Shown piece after piece: positions 1 through 11,073 of a stretch of DNA of 64,000 nt. Source of the DNA: Actinernus sp. WN-2022 (lineage: Eukaryota > Cnidaria > Anthozoa > Actiniaria > Actinernidae); NCBI GenBank assembly GCA_030867875.1, contig JAOWCC010000026.1:310001-374000 (forward strand), given 5' to 3'. Both the position numbers and the translations under genes were made by a program. The notes beneath the pieces are model-generated. The model saw nothing but the letters and a program-made list of their open reading frames with translations. It was not told the origin of the DNA and searched no databases. Positions within the stretch are counted from its first letter, which is position 1, and every line of letters begins with the position of its first letter.

Positions 1-1607
1 TTAAAAGTATTTCTAGCAGTGAAATTGTCCTTAATGCTTGCATATTAATCGACCTTTCAAAACTCCCGGGAGACCGGCAAGCTAACATAAGCTCCGCCTC
101 CTGGGTTAAAATAGAAGATACCGAAACAAAGGGGCGGCAGTGGAAAGCTAATTAGTCAATCGAGTTGGATAATCATATCAGCGGTAGCGCCTGGCTTTTG
201 AATTTGACAAAACTGCAATAACAAATGCCAAGGAACTACATCAAAAAGTGAAGACGCATCAAGAGAAACTTTGCATTCGCATTTTATTCTCTATATCACT
301 GTTAGCGTTGTAATTAGAATTACAATCTGATATAAAAAGGAAAATATTTTCACCGATCACGGACTTTATTTATTTATTACTCTTTCTACACCAGCGTTCT
401 TTTTCTTACGCGGTTTGTAGCGTAGTGAATCCTACAAAATACAAACTATACTTTCTTCAGGAAAACTCGAAATCATCCCGATTCTTGAAAAATAACAATC
501 CTGGATTCGGTAAGCGTTTACACTAGAAGAAAATACCGGGCACTTATGAAACGATTTTGACAAGAAATTTCGGCCGGATTTTTGTATTTATCGCGCTGAG
601 TTATAGATTTTTGCTTGCCTTCACTAATTCTTAAAATTCGTTAGAAAGCTCGAGACTACACAAATCCGGGATACACAGTTAAACACTAGAAAACTATATC
701 GGGATTCACGTTCCCACTTCCAATCCCGGATTCGTTTTTATCGCGCATTCATCGAAAAGTATCCATGGGTTAGGCTTTACTAAGGACCAGCTTCTGATCA
801 GTATTATAGTTAAGCGGCACTTTGCCTTTGGTATAAAACCAACGCGCTTTGTGAAATAACAAAACTTCAACGAAGAAAACAAGTTCAGAAATCAAGAGCG
901 CATCACAAGCGATTAAACAGACGGATTGTTTATGTCTTAAGCTTTAAAACGAGACCTTTCCCACGATTATGTGTGGCCTAGAAGCGAACTGTTCCGAAAA
1001 ATAATTTTCGGCTTTACTGATTGAACTCGAGTTGCGATTCTTTTACTGATATCTAGACTTCCAGTGGTCAGATAAGCTTCAATGATATCTTATTTTAAAG
1101 CTACAAAAGTACATAAATCTGTTTCTAAACCTTTAGGTCAGTGATGCGAACTTCTGAATATGATCGTTATTTTATGTTGTGCTGTGATCTGAACCAACTC
1201 GTATTTTGATTTTAAAGCTACAAAATTACAGAACTGTTTCCACACATTTTTATGGTGCGCTCTCAAAGTGAGTGATCATGACTTTTCGTGTTTAATAAAG
1301 CGCTTTGGTCAAGAGTTTAAAAAACTTTTATAGCTTGTATGGAGTTTGAAATCTTTCGCTTGGATAGCTCGTGCGAACAATGCCGAGGTTCACTTTTATT
1401 TAACTAGTTTCACAAATATGGCACTAAAATAAAGCTTGCTGAATTTGACTTAGGCTTTTCGAATAAGCTCTAAATGCAGACATTATACTCCATTTTAATG
1501 TTGACATGAGTCAAACCTCGAACGCAAACGAAATAGGTTTGGAAACTTCGCGCGATAAAACTTATAACCCAAGTAGCCACGGCAAATTGATTTTGCGGTG
1601 ATCTTTT
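1..1607. other. No gene seen; diverged short repeats
   Basis: I find no convincing coding signal here. Two diverged direct repeats share a 17-bp core beginning ATTTTAAAGCTAC at 1092 and 1209. Several CCGGGA/TCCCGG-like words occur between 60 and 740, with no resolvable element ends. Confidence 0.5.
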
Positions 1608-1616
1608 ACTGTAACC

Positions 1617-1758
1617 TAGACTGCGAACGGTCCCTCCTTTTCCCTCCATTGATAGTAATTTGAGAGCTCCGCTCGAACGCCTGCCATATTTTCTGTTCGC
1701 TCGCTCCGCTCGCAAATTACTATCAATGGACGGAAAAGGAGGGACTGTTCGCAGTCTA
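1617..1758. mobile_element. 142-bp palindromic MITE, MULE-like
   Basis: The two ends are near-perfect inverted copies of about 46 bp starting TAGACTGCGAAC. A perfect 9-bp direct repeat ACTGTAACC flanks them (1608-1616 and 1759-1767), which I read as the target-site duplication. Nine-base duplications are typical of Mutator-like (MULE) transposons. There is no coding capacity. The inner loop (1667-1713) is a separate short sequence. Confidence 0.85.
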
Positions 1759-2026
1759 ACTGTAACCAAGGTCTATTGAAATGTCTTAAAGAGCTTTGGG
1801 ATTTCAGTTAGTCCCATGACAAGATAGATGACAGTGATTGACAGGCCCAAGAGCAAGTATGGGAATGAGGTATTCCCAGAAGGATTCCCTAGCAGCCAAT
1901 CACAAGCGCTTTGCTGAATATCTAATAAGGCGTATCATAATTATTCATATCTCACGGACGCGAGTAAATGTCGCCTAAAACAATGGGATTCTACCCGATG
2001 TATCTTGTAGGAGCAAAAACTTTCAG

Positions 2027-2784
2027 TGGACTGCAGATCATGATATTATTTTATGTCGGGAAGTACTTGTCTCAGAGCCATATAATTTTAAATTGAGAAG
2101 TCCAGAAAGGGGAAGAGCTTGGGAAAAGATTTCCTACAACTTGAACATCATTCATGAGCCCAAGTTTAGAGTAACCTCCAGGTCTGTCCGCGATCGCTAT
2201 ACCCTCTTAACAACTAAACAAGCAAAAAAGCTGAGGGAGGAGGAAAGGGCAACTGGCATTGAAGTTGTGCAGACAGAAATAGATGTCCTACTGGAAGATA
2301 TTTTAGAGAAGGAGAAGTTGGGTAAGGCACAAACGGAGTCAGATCTTGAAAACAAGAAGATTCAAGCTGAGAAGGAAAAGGTGACAGCAGAAGATGTGAG
2401 AAAGCAAGCAATGGGAAGGATGGCAGAAACATCAAAGAGAAAAAATGAAGAGGGTGAAGAAGTTGTTTGCAAAAAGAAAAGAGTAAGGAGGAGCACAAGT
2501 GATGCCATTGACTACTTGAAAGAAAAGGCAACAAGAGAGTACTCTCTGAAACGAGAAGAACTAGAGCTAAGAAAGAAAGAACTGGAAGCTGCAGCTGAAA
2601 AAGAGCAGGCTAAAAATGAACAACAAGATAAATCATTCAACAGCATCAAGATATGATGGTATCTATGATGAAGCAGATGCAACAACAGCAACAAAGCCTG
2701 CAAGCTATGTTCATGCAACGGCAGCAACAACAGAATCAAATACTGATGTCTATGATGGACAAATCTGGTAACAAGATACCATAA
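2027..2784 (+). pseudogene. Harbinger-type Myb/SANT-like DNA-binding protein, frameshifted
   Basis: The reading frame opens with W-T-A-D-H-D at 2027 and continues through a SANT/Myb-like trihelix (ERGRAWEKI, then FRVTSRSVRDRY around 2170-2200), as in the accessory DNA-binding protein of PIF/Harbinger transposons. A long charged helical or coiled-coil segment with a basic KKKRVRR stretch (possible nuclear signal) follows. The frame closes with TGA at 2654-2656. The other forward frame continues as a Met/Gln-rich tail (MMKQMQQQQQ) to TAA at 2782-2784, so a 1-bp insertion or 2-bp deletion near 2634 probably truncated it. No ATG lies just upstream; TTTCAG at 2021-2026 looks like a splice acceptor, so the first exon is not located. 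It converges on the DDE nuclease at 3642-5244, the usual Harbinger partner. Confidence 0.7.
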
Positions 2785-2912
2785 ATAAAGCATTAAGTAT
2801 TGTTCTCATTTGTAATCATCCTGTTTTACTGTATGCATGTCAGGGTGCAAAGAAAAACACTTCTTATTGTTTTCATTCAACTCCATTTTAATGAACTGCA
2901 TATAGTTACAGC

Positions 2913-3153
2913 AGAAACATATAAGGGAGTTAAAACATGTACTGTAATGCCCATACTTCATTTTAGTGCCATGCTCTATTGTTCAGCGAATAAAAAGTAC
3001 CATATATGGAATAAACTGGGAGCCGGATTCTGTGTCTAAACTAGATTGTCATGCTAGACTAGAGTGCTTTTTGCAAATATGGTACTTTTTATTCACCGAA
3101 TAAGCCAGAGCATGGGGTCACTGTTACACATTTCGACTCCCTTATATGTTTCT
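2913..3153. repeat. Imperfect inverted repeat between the Harbinger genes
   Basis: The left arm 2913-3005 and right arm 3077-3153 are imperfect reverse complements. Outer arms contain AGAAACATATAAGGGAG and its complement; inner arms contain AATAAAAAGTACCATAT and its complement. It lies between the 3' ends of the two convergent Harbinger genes and could be a small inserted element or a structured 3' UTR. Confidence 0.6.
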
Positions 3154-3641
3154 GGTTACAGTTAATATAAGTTACATAATAGAGGAGTAAACTCTTCGAA
3201 AGTACATGAAGAATCTATTTTGTATTAAATTTATTTTCACATTTTGTGGTTGCATTTCAATTTCTGAACTGCTTATAGCACTATTTTGCAGCATGGGCTC
3301 CTGTTTGCAGTTGATACAAGAGTGAAGCATGTGTTTATATCATCTGTTCTGTATTTCATTTTGTCTTGAAATCTGCTATATTTTCTTTTATAATTGCTTT
3401 TGATAGAGTATACCCACAGCATCTGACATCTAAATTTGAAAACTGAATAATTAACATCCAGGAACTGAACTGTGGTAAAATACAGACTAGATATGAAAAT
3501 TCTGCCATTTCTTTCTCACATTAGACTCTTACTCAGTGGGACACTCATTAGGGCATGCTCTTTCCATGGCAAATATTTATTCACAATAAGTATGTGCCCC
3601 ATATTGTGGGTCTACCTGTTTCTCTTAAACATTTTTATTTT

Positions 3642-5244
3642 TTACACAAAGTAATCTTGTAGTGTAGGTGGGTCCAGATCAAAAAAAGATGATGTCTGAT
3701 TACCATAAAGACATGTCAATGCATTTCTTAAAATAGCACTAACAACATACATTTTGCCAACACTACTAAGATAAAGCTTCAAATTCTTTTTAAAGTCCAT
3801 GAACTTGAAATAAGTAGTGATGTCTCCAAAGAGCCATTCTACTGAAATTCTTACTTTACTCATAGCAGTATTAAAGTCTTGCATTTGGGGAGTCAGGATA
3901 GCATTCTTGAATGGACCTTGCAGCTGCACCCTTAAGGGATAGGCTGGGTCACCATAAATACAGAAAAGTTGAACCGCTGGAGAAACTGCAAATTGATGTA
4001 AATCTTGTAGAAGGCCTGAATCAGCAAGAATACCAGCATCATGTTTTCTTCCCTCTAAACAAAGCAAAGGACATCCAATGTAAATTTGAATTGAAAGTCT
4101 TTATTTTTTAAGGTGTGGCTGAGAACTGCTTTTACATAGTATATTAACTTTTCGCCCAAAATGTTACTAATTTTAGCTAGTAAACCTGGCCCCAGCTGTA
4201 CAAAGGGTGGATATAAACGCTTATTTCCGCCGGATAAATCCCTATCCAGTGAATAAGTATTGTACCATACTAGCTTATTTTATCCACTGGAGAGAGATTT
4301 ATGATTACTATATTAGCTCCTTATAGTTATTTCGGGTGCCCGGTTACTTTATAACTTGTTTACTTTAATACGACCCATGTAATCTGCCACTGTAAGTACA
4401 ACGTAAAATTGTTGTTGTTATCCAGTGGATAGCGTTATTCACTCTTTGAACAACCCACACGGTAACTTTTTATGATTAATGGAAGAGTCTAGCCTGTGCA
4501 AATCATGACCATTGCAACTACTTTTGGCAATTATTGAATGTACGCTACTTCACAGGTTTATTATCACAACTGTAAATTGTGATTTTAATATTCGTATTTT
4601 CCATTAAATAAAACCCAACGAACAAAAACCTTACCTACTGGACCATACATGTTTCCAATTATACCGTTTGGTAAAGCCAGGGATTGGAATTTGATGGCAT
4701 GAACTCTCTTATGTCCATTGTATACTATCCTTTGGTTTTGCCCGGGTTGACAAATTGGTATCACAGTGCCATCAATGAAGCCAAAACAGTCGTTTAGTGG
4801 CGCACCTTTGGCTGCGATAGCATCAGCATACAGCTGCAAATTAAGAGGATTGAGGACTGCGTTGTTCCACTCTGTAATCCTGTATCCATGCAGGTTATAT
4901 ATGTAGTCAAGCACATTGTTAGTGATCATACTAAGAACAGGAACGGGTCTTGCAAAACGTTGGATCATATCTCCGTACCGGCATGGGTAGGAAAGTCGCC
5001 TGAGCAGCATACAAAGTCCCGTTATGCCATCACAAATGCAGCGTTGTTGACTGATAAAGTTAGGCGGGATTTGAAGCTTGTCAGCAAGAAGTGGAATATC
5101 CCGCTTATGAAACCTGAACTCTGCAATGCATTCCGATTCATCAATTTCTTGAAGGTCGAAAACGGGGTACAATTCGTAGGCGAAATCAGGATTCTTCGAC
5201 TTGTACAAGTCGTATAACAACGCAAATTCCTCATCATCGATCAC
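3642..5244 (-). CDS. PIF/Harbinger DDE nuclease (HARBI1-like), two exons
   Basis: This is a DDE_Tnp_4-type transposase nuclease. Exon 1 (5244-4635) carries an alpha-helical N-terminus and the first catalytic Asp in CFGFIDGTVIPIC, followed by NGHKRVHAIKFQS. Exon 2 (4054-3642) carries GRKHDAG, the second Asp in IYGDPAYPLR and the Glu region RISVEWLFGDI. A 580-bp intron has donor CAGTAG|GTAAGG and acceptor TTTAG|AGGG. Splicing restores the family motif GPVEGRKHDAG across the junction, and the joined frame is about 340 codons. The intron holds an inserted MITE. The start is unresolved: the frame opens at GTG (5244) directly after TAA, while an ATG at 5255 is out of frame, so an upstream exon or a start-proximal frameshift is likely. 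No element TIRs were located. Confidence 0.8.
4188..4457. mobile_element. MITE inside the Harbinger transposase intron
   Basis: The ends are degenerate inverted repeats: GGCCCCAGCTGTACAAAGGG at the left, and the complement of TTGTTCAAAGAGTGAATAAC at the right. Internal motifs related to ATCCACTGG/CCAGTGGAT recur in both orientations. The target-site duplication is not clear. It is non-coding and confined to the intron, so it need not disrupt the protein. Confidence 0.55.
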
Positions 5245-5526
5245 GTCTTAGTCATGACAAATTAGAAATAAGTCTCGGATTTCTTTAAAAGAACTCATTG
5301 CTGTTGAAAAGGTCAACTTATTGCGAAATTCTTGTACTTTGTTTATATGCTCAAATCAAGGAAAAGCGAGCGTCGTCGTCGTGCAGCGTACGCGCGTTGC
5401 TTAAGGTTTGTTTTTCCCGCCAAGAACGGCGTTTTCGTCCCAGTCCTTTTTCAGTCTCGACGTCCTGTTCAAGTCGTCGTCGTGGTGGACGTTGTGGTTG
5501 CTTAAGGTCCGTAATATCTTACAACT

Positions 5527-5946
5527 ACCAGTGATCGCTGGAAGCAGCCCTAAGAAAGTACGGGAATTTTACAAGGAACTTAGATACAACGTGCAGAGCT
5601 TGGAAACTCTCGGAAAACTCAGTGACGTGAAAGGAAATGCCCGAGCTACGCTCGACAAACTGAAGGGAATCAAAACGGATCTCGTGCGAGGGAATGATGG
5701 ATGGCAAGATTGGGAATTCAAGGATTTACTGAGGGAACTGAAACGTTGGACAGAAATAAATCCGGTAGAGGAAAATGCAGGGGAGCAATGTGAGCGACCG
5801 AAAGGAGTTTCTAGGCAAACATCACGCACAAGCTTATACAACGCACAGTTCAAACAACATCAGTCACGCACCGGAAATATCTGTGTTTATTGTGATTCTG
5901 ACTGCACAGTTATAACGGATGTGAAGGAACGTAGAAGGAACTGCAC
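5527..5946 (+). pseudogene. BEL/Pao retrotransposon gag-like fragment
   Basis: Translation from about 5527 gives a gag-like (DUF1759-type) segment: VREFYKELRYNVQSLETLG, then a helix-rich stretch to WTEINP. A damaged cysteine motif CVYCDSDC follows near 5880-5910, where an intact zinc knuckle would carry a His. The frame runs into a deletion junction at about 5945, after which reverse-transcriptase sequence begins. Protease is missing. No 5' LTR or intact start was found. Confidence 0.65.
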
Positions 5947-6430
5947 GTCGATGATGTTATCTCAGGATCAACTACAGTGAGTAAAGCACAGGAAGTGAAG
6001 CAGAAGGCTACAGCCATTTTCCAGGATGCGGGTTTCAAATTACACAAGTGGCATTCAAACGCGAGAGAACTGGAGGTGGATTTGGGCTATACAGCGTCAG
6101 AGGATTGCACCTACGCAAAGCAGCAACTAAGAAACACCGTTAATCGCCGGTCACATGGCGGTAAACCTTGTCACAAACTTGCGAGATACTCTGGACCGAC
6201 TGCCTGTTGGCAGCACAACCTGTTGGCTGGACAGCACTGTCGCTTTGTTCTGGATAAAAGGGAAAGGAGATTACAAGCAATTCGTGGCCAACCGCGTACA
6301 GAAAATTAACAGCCATGAGGGAGTGACATGGAGGCATGTACCAAAAACAGACAACCCCGCTGATCTTGGGAGCCGTGGAGGAGTCCCGAGTGGCTCTCGC
6401 ATCCGGATTGCTGGCTGGCTGGCGCAGTGT
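5947..6430 (+). pseudogene. BEL/Pao reverse transcriptase and RNase H remnant
   Basis: The segment opens exactly at the RT catalytic box, read here as HVDD where the family usually has YVDD (5944-5955). The connecting region (FKLHKWHSN) follows. After a further break near 6130-6155, an RNase H-like part appears in another frame (CWLDSTVALFWIKG, then DNPADLGSRGG). Everything upstream of the catalytic box is deleted. Frame changes occur near 5960 and 6150, so no functional enzyme can be made. Confidence 0.75.
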
Positions 6431-6435
6431 TAGAA

Positions 6436-8041
6436 TCGTCATCAGAGACCAACGCAGAGGCGAAGCTCGTGCGCCAAGTGCTGTCAGTCGCAGTGGAGCA
6501 GGACAATGAGATCGAAACAGTTCTTCAGAAGTTCCCACTACACAAAGCAGTACGTGTAGTAGCCTGGATGCGACGATTCGTGAACAACTGCCGTTTAAGT
6601 CGAAGAGAGGATCGCACATCAGGACCGCTGACTACAGTAGAAACCGAACGCCTAAGGCTGTTCTGGATAAAACAGGTCCAGAGTAGCTGTGAAATTGAGG
6701 AAGATCGGATGTCATTGAACTTACAACCAAATCAGGATGGAGTACTGGTATGTCGGGGCAGACTACAAGGCGAGTACCCGATATACTTGCCTGACCACCA
6801 TCTGTTTACTCGTCGCGTCGTAGAGGATGCACATCTCCGCACACTTCATGGGGGAGTTGGACTCGCCATTGCTAAAGTCAGTAGCAGATACTGGGTGCCG
6901 AGGTTGAGGAGACTAGTGAAGAAGGTACGCGGAGGCTGTCACGGGTGCAAACGATTCCAGGCGAGAGCGTACGCAGCACCGCCAACCGCAAACCTCCCAA
7001 CTACGAGGCCAGAGGGAGTCAATCCCTATCAAGTCATTGGAGTGGACTTCGCAGGACCTATTAAGTACCGTGCATCCAAGAATCGGGAGGGAAAGGCGTA
7101 CGTACTTCTATACGCCTGTAGCTTGACTAGAGGAGTGTTCCTGGAATTTCTACCCAGCCTGGAGACAAGTGAGTGCTTGAAGAGTTTGAAGAGGTTCATT
7201 GCGCGCCAAGGGAGACCAGAGAAGATTTACTCCGACAATGGACGAACCTTTGTCGGGGCTGCAAAGTGGATCAGGAAAGTGTCAAGAGATGAGAGAATCC
7301 AGGACTACCTGTCTGTCAACCAGATTCACTGGCAGTTCAATCTGAGCCGCGCACCCTGGTGGGGCGGACAGTATGAGAGGCTGATAGGGCTGGTGAAATC
7401 GGCGCTTAACAAGACAATCGGAAACGGGATGCTATTATTTATGGAAGGAGTTGGAGGAATTCCTACTTGATGTTGTAGTAACGCTTAACAACCGACCACT
7501 AAGTTATGCAAAGGACGACGTACAATTTCCTCTGTTGACGCCAAATGCAATGCTGTTTGCAAACAGCAACATCCTTCCGGAGATGGAACCTCATCGTATC
7601 GAAGACTTCGACCTAAGGAAGCGAGCGAAACATCTCAAGAAAAGTAAAGAAGCCGTATGGAAACGATGGCAACAGGAGTATCTGCGTGGGCTTCGCGAGC
7701 GACACCGCGCACTGGCAGGACCTGAAGGCGTTTCACCAAAGGTGGGAGATGTTGTAATAATCCAATCTGAAGACAAGAACAAGGGCAAGTGGCCTCTGGG
7801 AATAATCGAAGGTCTAATCGTTGGAAGAGATGGAGTAGCGAGAGGCGCGAGACAGAGAGCTGGGAAGTCTCACCTGGAGCGCCCTGTACAGCACCTCTAT
7901 CCCCTGGAGCTCTCTTGTGACAGGAGAGTGACAACGGCAGCAGTCCCACTGAACCCTGATGTTGCGGACTTTATACCCAGGCGGGATGCCGCCATAGCAG
8001 CAAGGATACGCATGAGGGATCTAGCAGAGAATCAGGAGTGA
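6436..8041 (+). pseudogene. BEL/Pao integrase plus DUF5641 C-terminal region
   Basis: An HHCC-type zinc site (AHLRTLHGG, then CHGCKRF) precedes a DDE integrase core with Asp in IGVDFAGPI, Asp in YSDNGRTF and Glu in GGQYERLIG. Near 7440 a 1-bp frameshift moves the reading into the next frame, which continues LNNRPLSY into a DUF5641-like domain (NKGKWPLGIIEGLIVGRDG, then HLYPLEL). Stop is at 8039-8041. The integrase half is better preserved than the 5' half. Its orientation matches the gag and RT pieces just upstream, and together they form one internally deleted element. Confidence 0.85.
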
Positions 8042-8590
8042 CGACGTGTAAATAAGCAGTTATCGGAGTTATGAACTGGAACTTACTTACTGAGAACACT
8101 TGTTTTGTTAATACGCTATGATTAGTTAAGTGATTATTTCCATCTAGTGAATACTTGTGAAGCCACTCTCCTTAGGAACATATATCTCGATGGCCGATGC
8201 TATATTAAGACGCCATTAGATTATTTTGTGTAGGAAGTTGAGTGACGTGCGGAGTAGTTGTGATTATATTAAATTACCAGGTTTAGGGGTGTGGTAGTGC
8301 ACCAACCAATCATAATCCGAGATAAGTTAATCCATGAGTAAATAGATGCGAACTGGAAATTAACTTGAGAGTGATTAGAGCGTTGAACCGAGACAACAGC
8401 GAGCGATAAACCTTAACCGAGAGATTGAGAGAAACTTTACAAAGAGTATACCAAAGAAATAATGGGATTAAATCAGTGAAGGATAAATCAAGTGTACGTG
8501 ATTCTTTATTCGCGACAACACAAAAGACTGATCCAAACATGTCGAATATTCCTTGAATTCTTATAAGATTAAATATATCTCAGTTAAAGT
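8042..8590. other. 3' flank of the BEL/Pao remnant, putative LTR region
   Basis: This AT-rich non-coding stretch follows the last retrotransposon stop codon and ends just short of the zinc-finger exon. It is where a 3' LTR should lie, but I found no matching copy upstream of 5527, so LTR status is unproven. Confidence 0.35.
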
Positions 8591-8616
8591 AGCTTATCAA
8601 AATAAATATTTCTTAC

Positions 8617-9428
8617 CTGATTTGTCTTCGTTGTGGCGTTTCTTACTGCTTGTCGAAGGTTTTGGATGAGCGCTCTTCTGATGGGTTTGGAAGGGACCCA
8701 TATTGTGGAACTGTTCGCCACAGATGTACGTTGCACTTGTATTCGCGCTGGGCAGCTCGGTTTTCGTGAACTTGCTTCTCGTGCTGTCGCAAATGCTGCT
8801 TACGACTAAATTTCTTCTCACAGTGAGCACACTCGTGCTGCTTTTCGCCGTTGTGTGTCTTTTCGTGCCGCGTCAGGTCACGTCCTCGTGAAAACACTTT
8901 TCGTTTTTAGCACAGGCAACATTCCCTTGCTCCGCGGCAGCTCGCTTTTGACCCGCTCCAGTCTGTTGGGCTTCTGGGGTGGCCTCCTAAGAAAAACATA
9001 CAGAGAACGTGGTAAGAATAATGCGGTGTATGAAAAGAACTAGTCCATCGACTTACTTACCGAGTCAAAATCAGTCCAGGGATCGAATATCTCGGGTGGA
9101 ATATCCTGGAATTCAACCAAATGATTCTGAATGGATAGAAAATAATTCAAATAAATTTATAGCTTCAATCTCGGACAACTTGTATAAAGTTCATAGCACT
9201 TACCTCCGTTTCCAACTCTGTTTCCCAGTCAGTCCAGGGCTCAAACATTTCGGCGGGAATTTCCGGCATGGTCTATACAGATAAAAACACTCTCAAAACC
9301 TGCACACAAACAATAAGGTTGTGGTCTAAATACAATCCAAAAATATTTACCTCAAAGTCAACTGTTGCGATCTCGAATAGCTTTGCAATGGCCTCTGTGA
9401 TATCACAGTCCAATTTGGTAGAGTCCAT
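8617..9428 (-). pseudogene. Multi-exon C2H2 zinc-finger gene, degraded
   Basis: Four exons can be drawn: 9351-9428 (ATG, MDSTKLDCDITEAIAKLFEI), 9204-9272, 9061-9105 and 8617-8986. Each is bounded by GT/AG signals; exons 1-3 are whole-codon (78, 69 and 45 bp). Exons 2 and 3 encode related acidic motifs, EIPAEMFEPWTDW and DIPPEIFDPWTDF, suggesting exon duplication. Exon 4 carries C2H2 fingers (FSRGRDLTRHEKTH and CAHCEKKFSRKQHLRQH). It has a 1-bp loss before the first finger and an extra GTAC at about 8730 splitting the CxxC of the last finger. A donor (TCAG|GTAAGA) at 8617 implies a further exon, but BEL/Pao sequence lies just downstream, so the gene is probably truncated. Nuclear DNA binding is expected from the family; its target is unknown. 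Confidence 0.6.
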
Positions 9429-9639
9429 CTTGTTCACTTCTCAATTTCGAATAGGTGTAGAGTCGATCGATCTTGTTGCTACTCAATTTCTTGAATTTAT
9501 TCAGGGCCGATCGCTCCTGGTTCTACAGACAACCCCAAACAATAGGCTTTGCTCAAACATGCCCGAATAGATCGATCACCTCATTCACATAAATAATAAT
9601 TTTATTAACCAAGTACGCCGCATTTTAGTCATGAGCCCA

Positions 9640-9735
9640 AGACAATAGGATTGTGACGTCATCCGAATTAATGAGAGCTCACCAAAAATTAACATAGCGC
9701 CCTGAAATTAGCATAGCGCCCTAAAAAACAGGATA
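9640..9735. repeat. Short direct repeat, CATAGCGCCCT
   Basis: ATTARCATAGCGCCCTGAA-like words occur twice in close succession between about 9690 and 9725. A TGACGTCA palindrome lies just upstream, near 9655. No further role can be inferred. Confidence 0.35.
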
Positions 9736-9869
9736 ATTCGGTGCCTCACCCACTACTAACAAATCTTTATCTTTATCCTTGACTGGTTTTAAGAATGTCA
9801 TTAGAATTAACTTTTATCATTATTTCAAGCGTGTTTTCCATTTAAGGATAGTTGTTAATTCAACGGGGA

Positions 9870-10098
9870 GGATGTGTTGCAACGATGCGTTCAGCTATGC
9901 CTATGTTAGAGGCCGCCGTGGACGATAAAATCGAGCTAGCGTCCAGTGTTGTAATTGTAATCCTTACGGGCATTTCCAGAAGAATTGTGATGCTCGTTGA
10001 CAGGATATAAATGGGGCCGGCGGAATGCAGCAGCCGGCGAAACGAGGTAGATGGTCTGAACAGGAACCACGGAATCGAAGGATTGATCAACATTGAAG
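9870..10098 (+). pseudogene. Zinc-knuckle (CCHC) protein fragment
   Basis: One forward frame reads QCCNCNPYGHFQKNCDAR at 9944-9997. This matches CX2CX4HX4C, the nucleic-acid-binding knuckle of retroelement gag or ORF1 proteins. Upstream codons in another frame are Arg/Gly rich (RGRRGR), also typical. The open stretch is only about 22 codons between stops. Another frame is open as MPMLEAAVDDKIEL onward, so the motif could be chance. It lies 0.5 kb upstream of a tyrosine-recombinase remnant on the same strand and may belong to the same decayed element. Confidence 0.4.
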
Positions 10099-10562
10099 CC
10101 TGACTGATGCAGCGGCAGTTGTGACAGTGCATGTGTAATAAATAGATTTGTTTGAACCATATATCTCGATTGTTACCATTTGTTATTGGTACTAATAGTA
10201 GTAGTATTTTTCGAGGTAGTTTTGGATTTTCAGTCCTTTTAGTTACTTAATTAGATTACTTTTGTTAGGGGGTTTCGTAATTTCCTTCATTCATCATTTA
10301 TTTTCCCTTTCTTGATTAGGGTGAGTAACTCCCATGGGTTAGCCTGAGTTCTGGGCTGCCTACCGTTTTCGGGCGTGGGCAGTTGCTCTTTCCTGATCCG
10401 GGATCCCATCCTTGCCAGTATTTTATTCTCTTGCATGGGAGGGGAGAGTTTTTTCTCGGTTCTGGTCACATTTTTAGTTGCCTTCTTTTCGTTTTTCTGG
10501 AGATCCGCAATGTAAAGCGGAGACGAATATCTGGCTATGAAGGTTTTGATATTCCTTCCTAG

Positions 10563-11073
10563 AAAAAAATAGACAAGGAGTTTGAGCATAAGTTGTTTAG
10601 TTTCCAACCTCCCAGGGAGAATACGTATTGTATTACTATGGATGGGGTCCCCAGTCAGGAGGGAGCCACTGACATTCTCACTATTGATTATGTGCTGGTT
10701 TTTAAAGACCCACCGCCTTTGTCCCAGCTGCGATTTAGAGCGCACGTTTTTCGCTTCACGGGTATAGGAGTGGCGCTGCCATTTCAATGGCGCTCGAAGA
10801 TGTTAACTGTTCAATGAAATAATGGATCATGTCGCCTGGAAATCTAGCAAGACGGCTTTACATTATATCATATTAAGTCGGGCCTCAATCTGGCCGGTCC
10901 AGCGGCGAAGCTAGCGGATATGAATACCGACTCAGGTAAATATTACAAAGCCACAAATGAGTTGAAAGGTTTTTGTCAGGGCTTTTTCAGAATAAATCTG
11001 AAACAGTATGAGCGAATTATAAGTCACGTATTAGTTTGTTTGAAAGATAATAAAATAATGTTTGGAAGAGGGT
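10563..11073 (+). pseudogene. Tyrosine recombinase C-terminal remnant (DIRS- or Crypton-like)
   Basis: Reading across three frames gives the two hallmark C-terminal boxes of tyrosine recombinases. An H-x-x-R box reads LHGYRSGAA (His codon 10757-10759, Arg 10766-10768). The W..S..T...Y box reads HVAWKSSKTALHYI (Tyr codon 10864-10866). The Arg-Tyr spacing, about 33 residues, fits the family. A conserved-looking tail (AGPAAKLADMN, then NELKGFCQ) ends at TAA near 11073. At least two frameshifts, near 10817 and 10870, plus one before the His box show it is dead. DIRS retrotransposons and Crypton DNA elements both encode such enzymes; I cannot choose between them. Confidence 0.65.

Noticed and set aside
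10287..10787. Minus-strand 166-codon frame overlapping the recombinase remnant
   Set aside because: The opposite strand carries the recognisable recombinase boxes. The minus frame has no domain.
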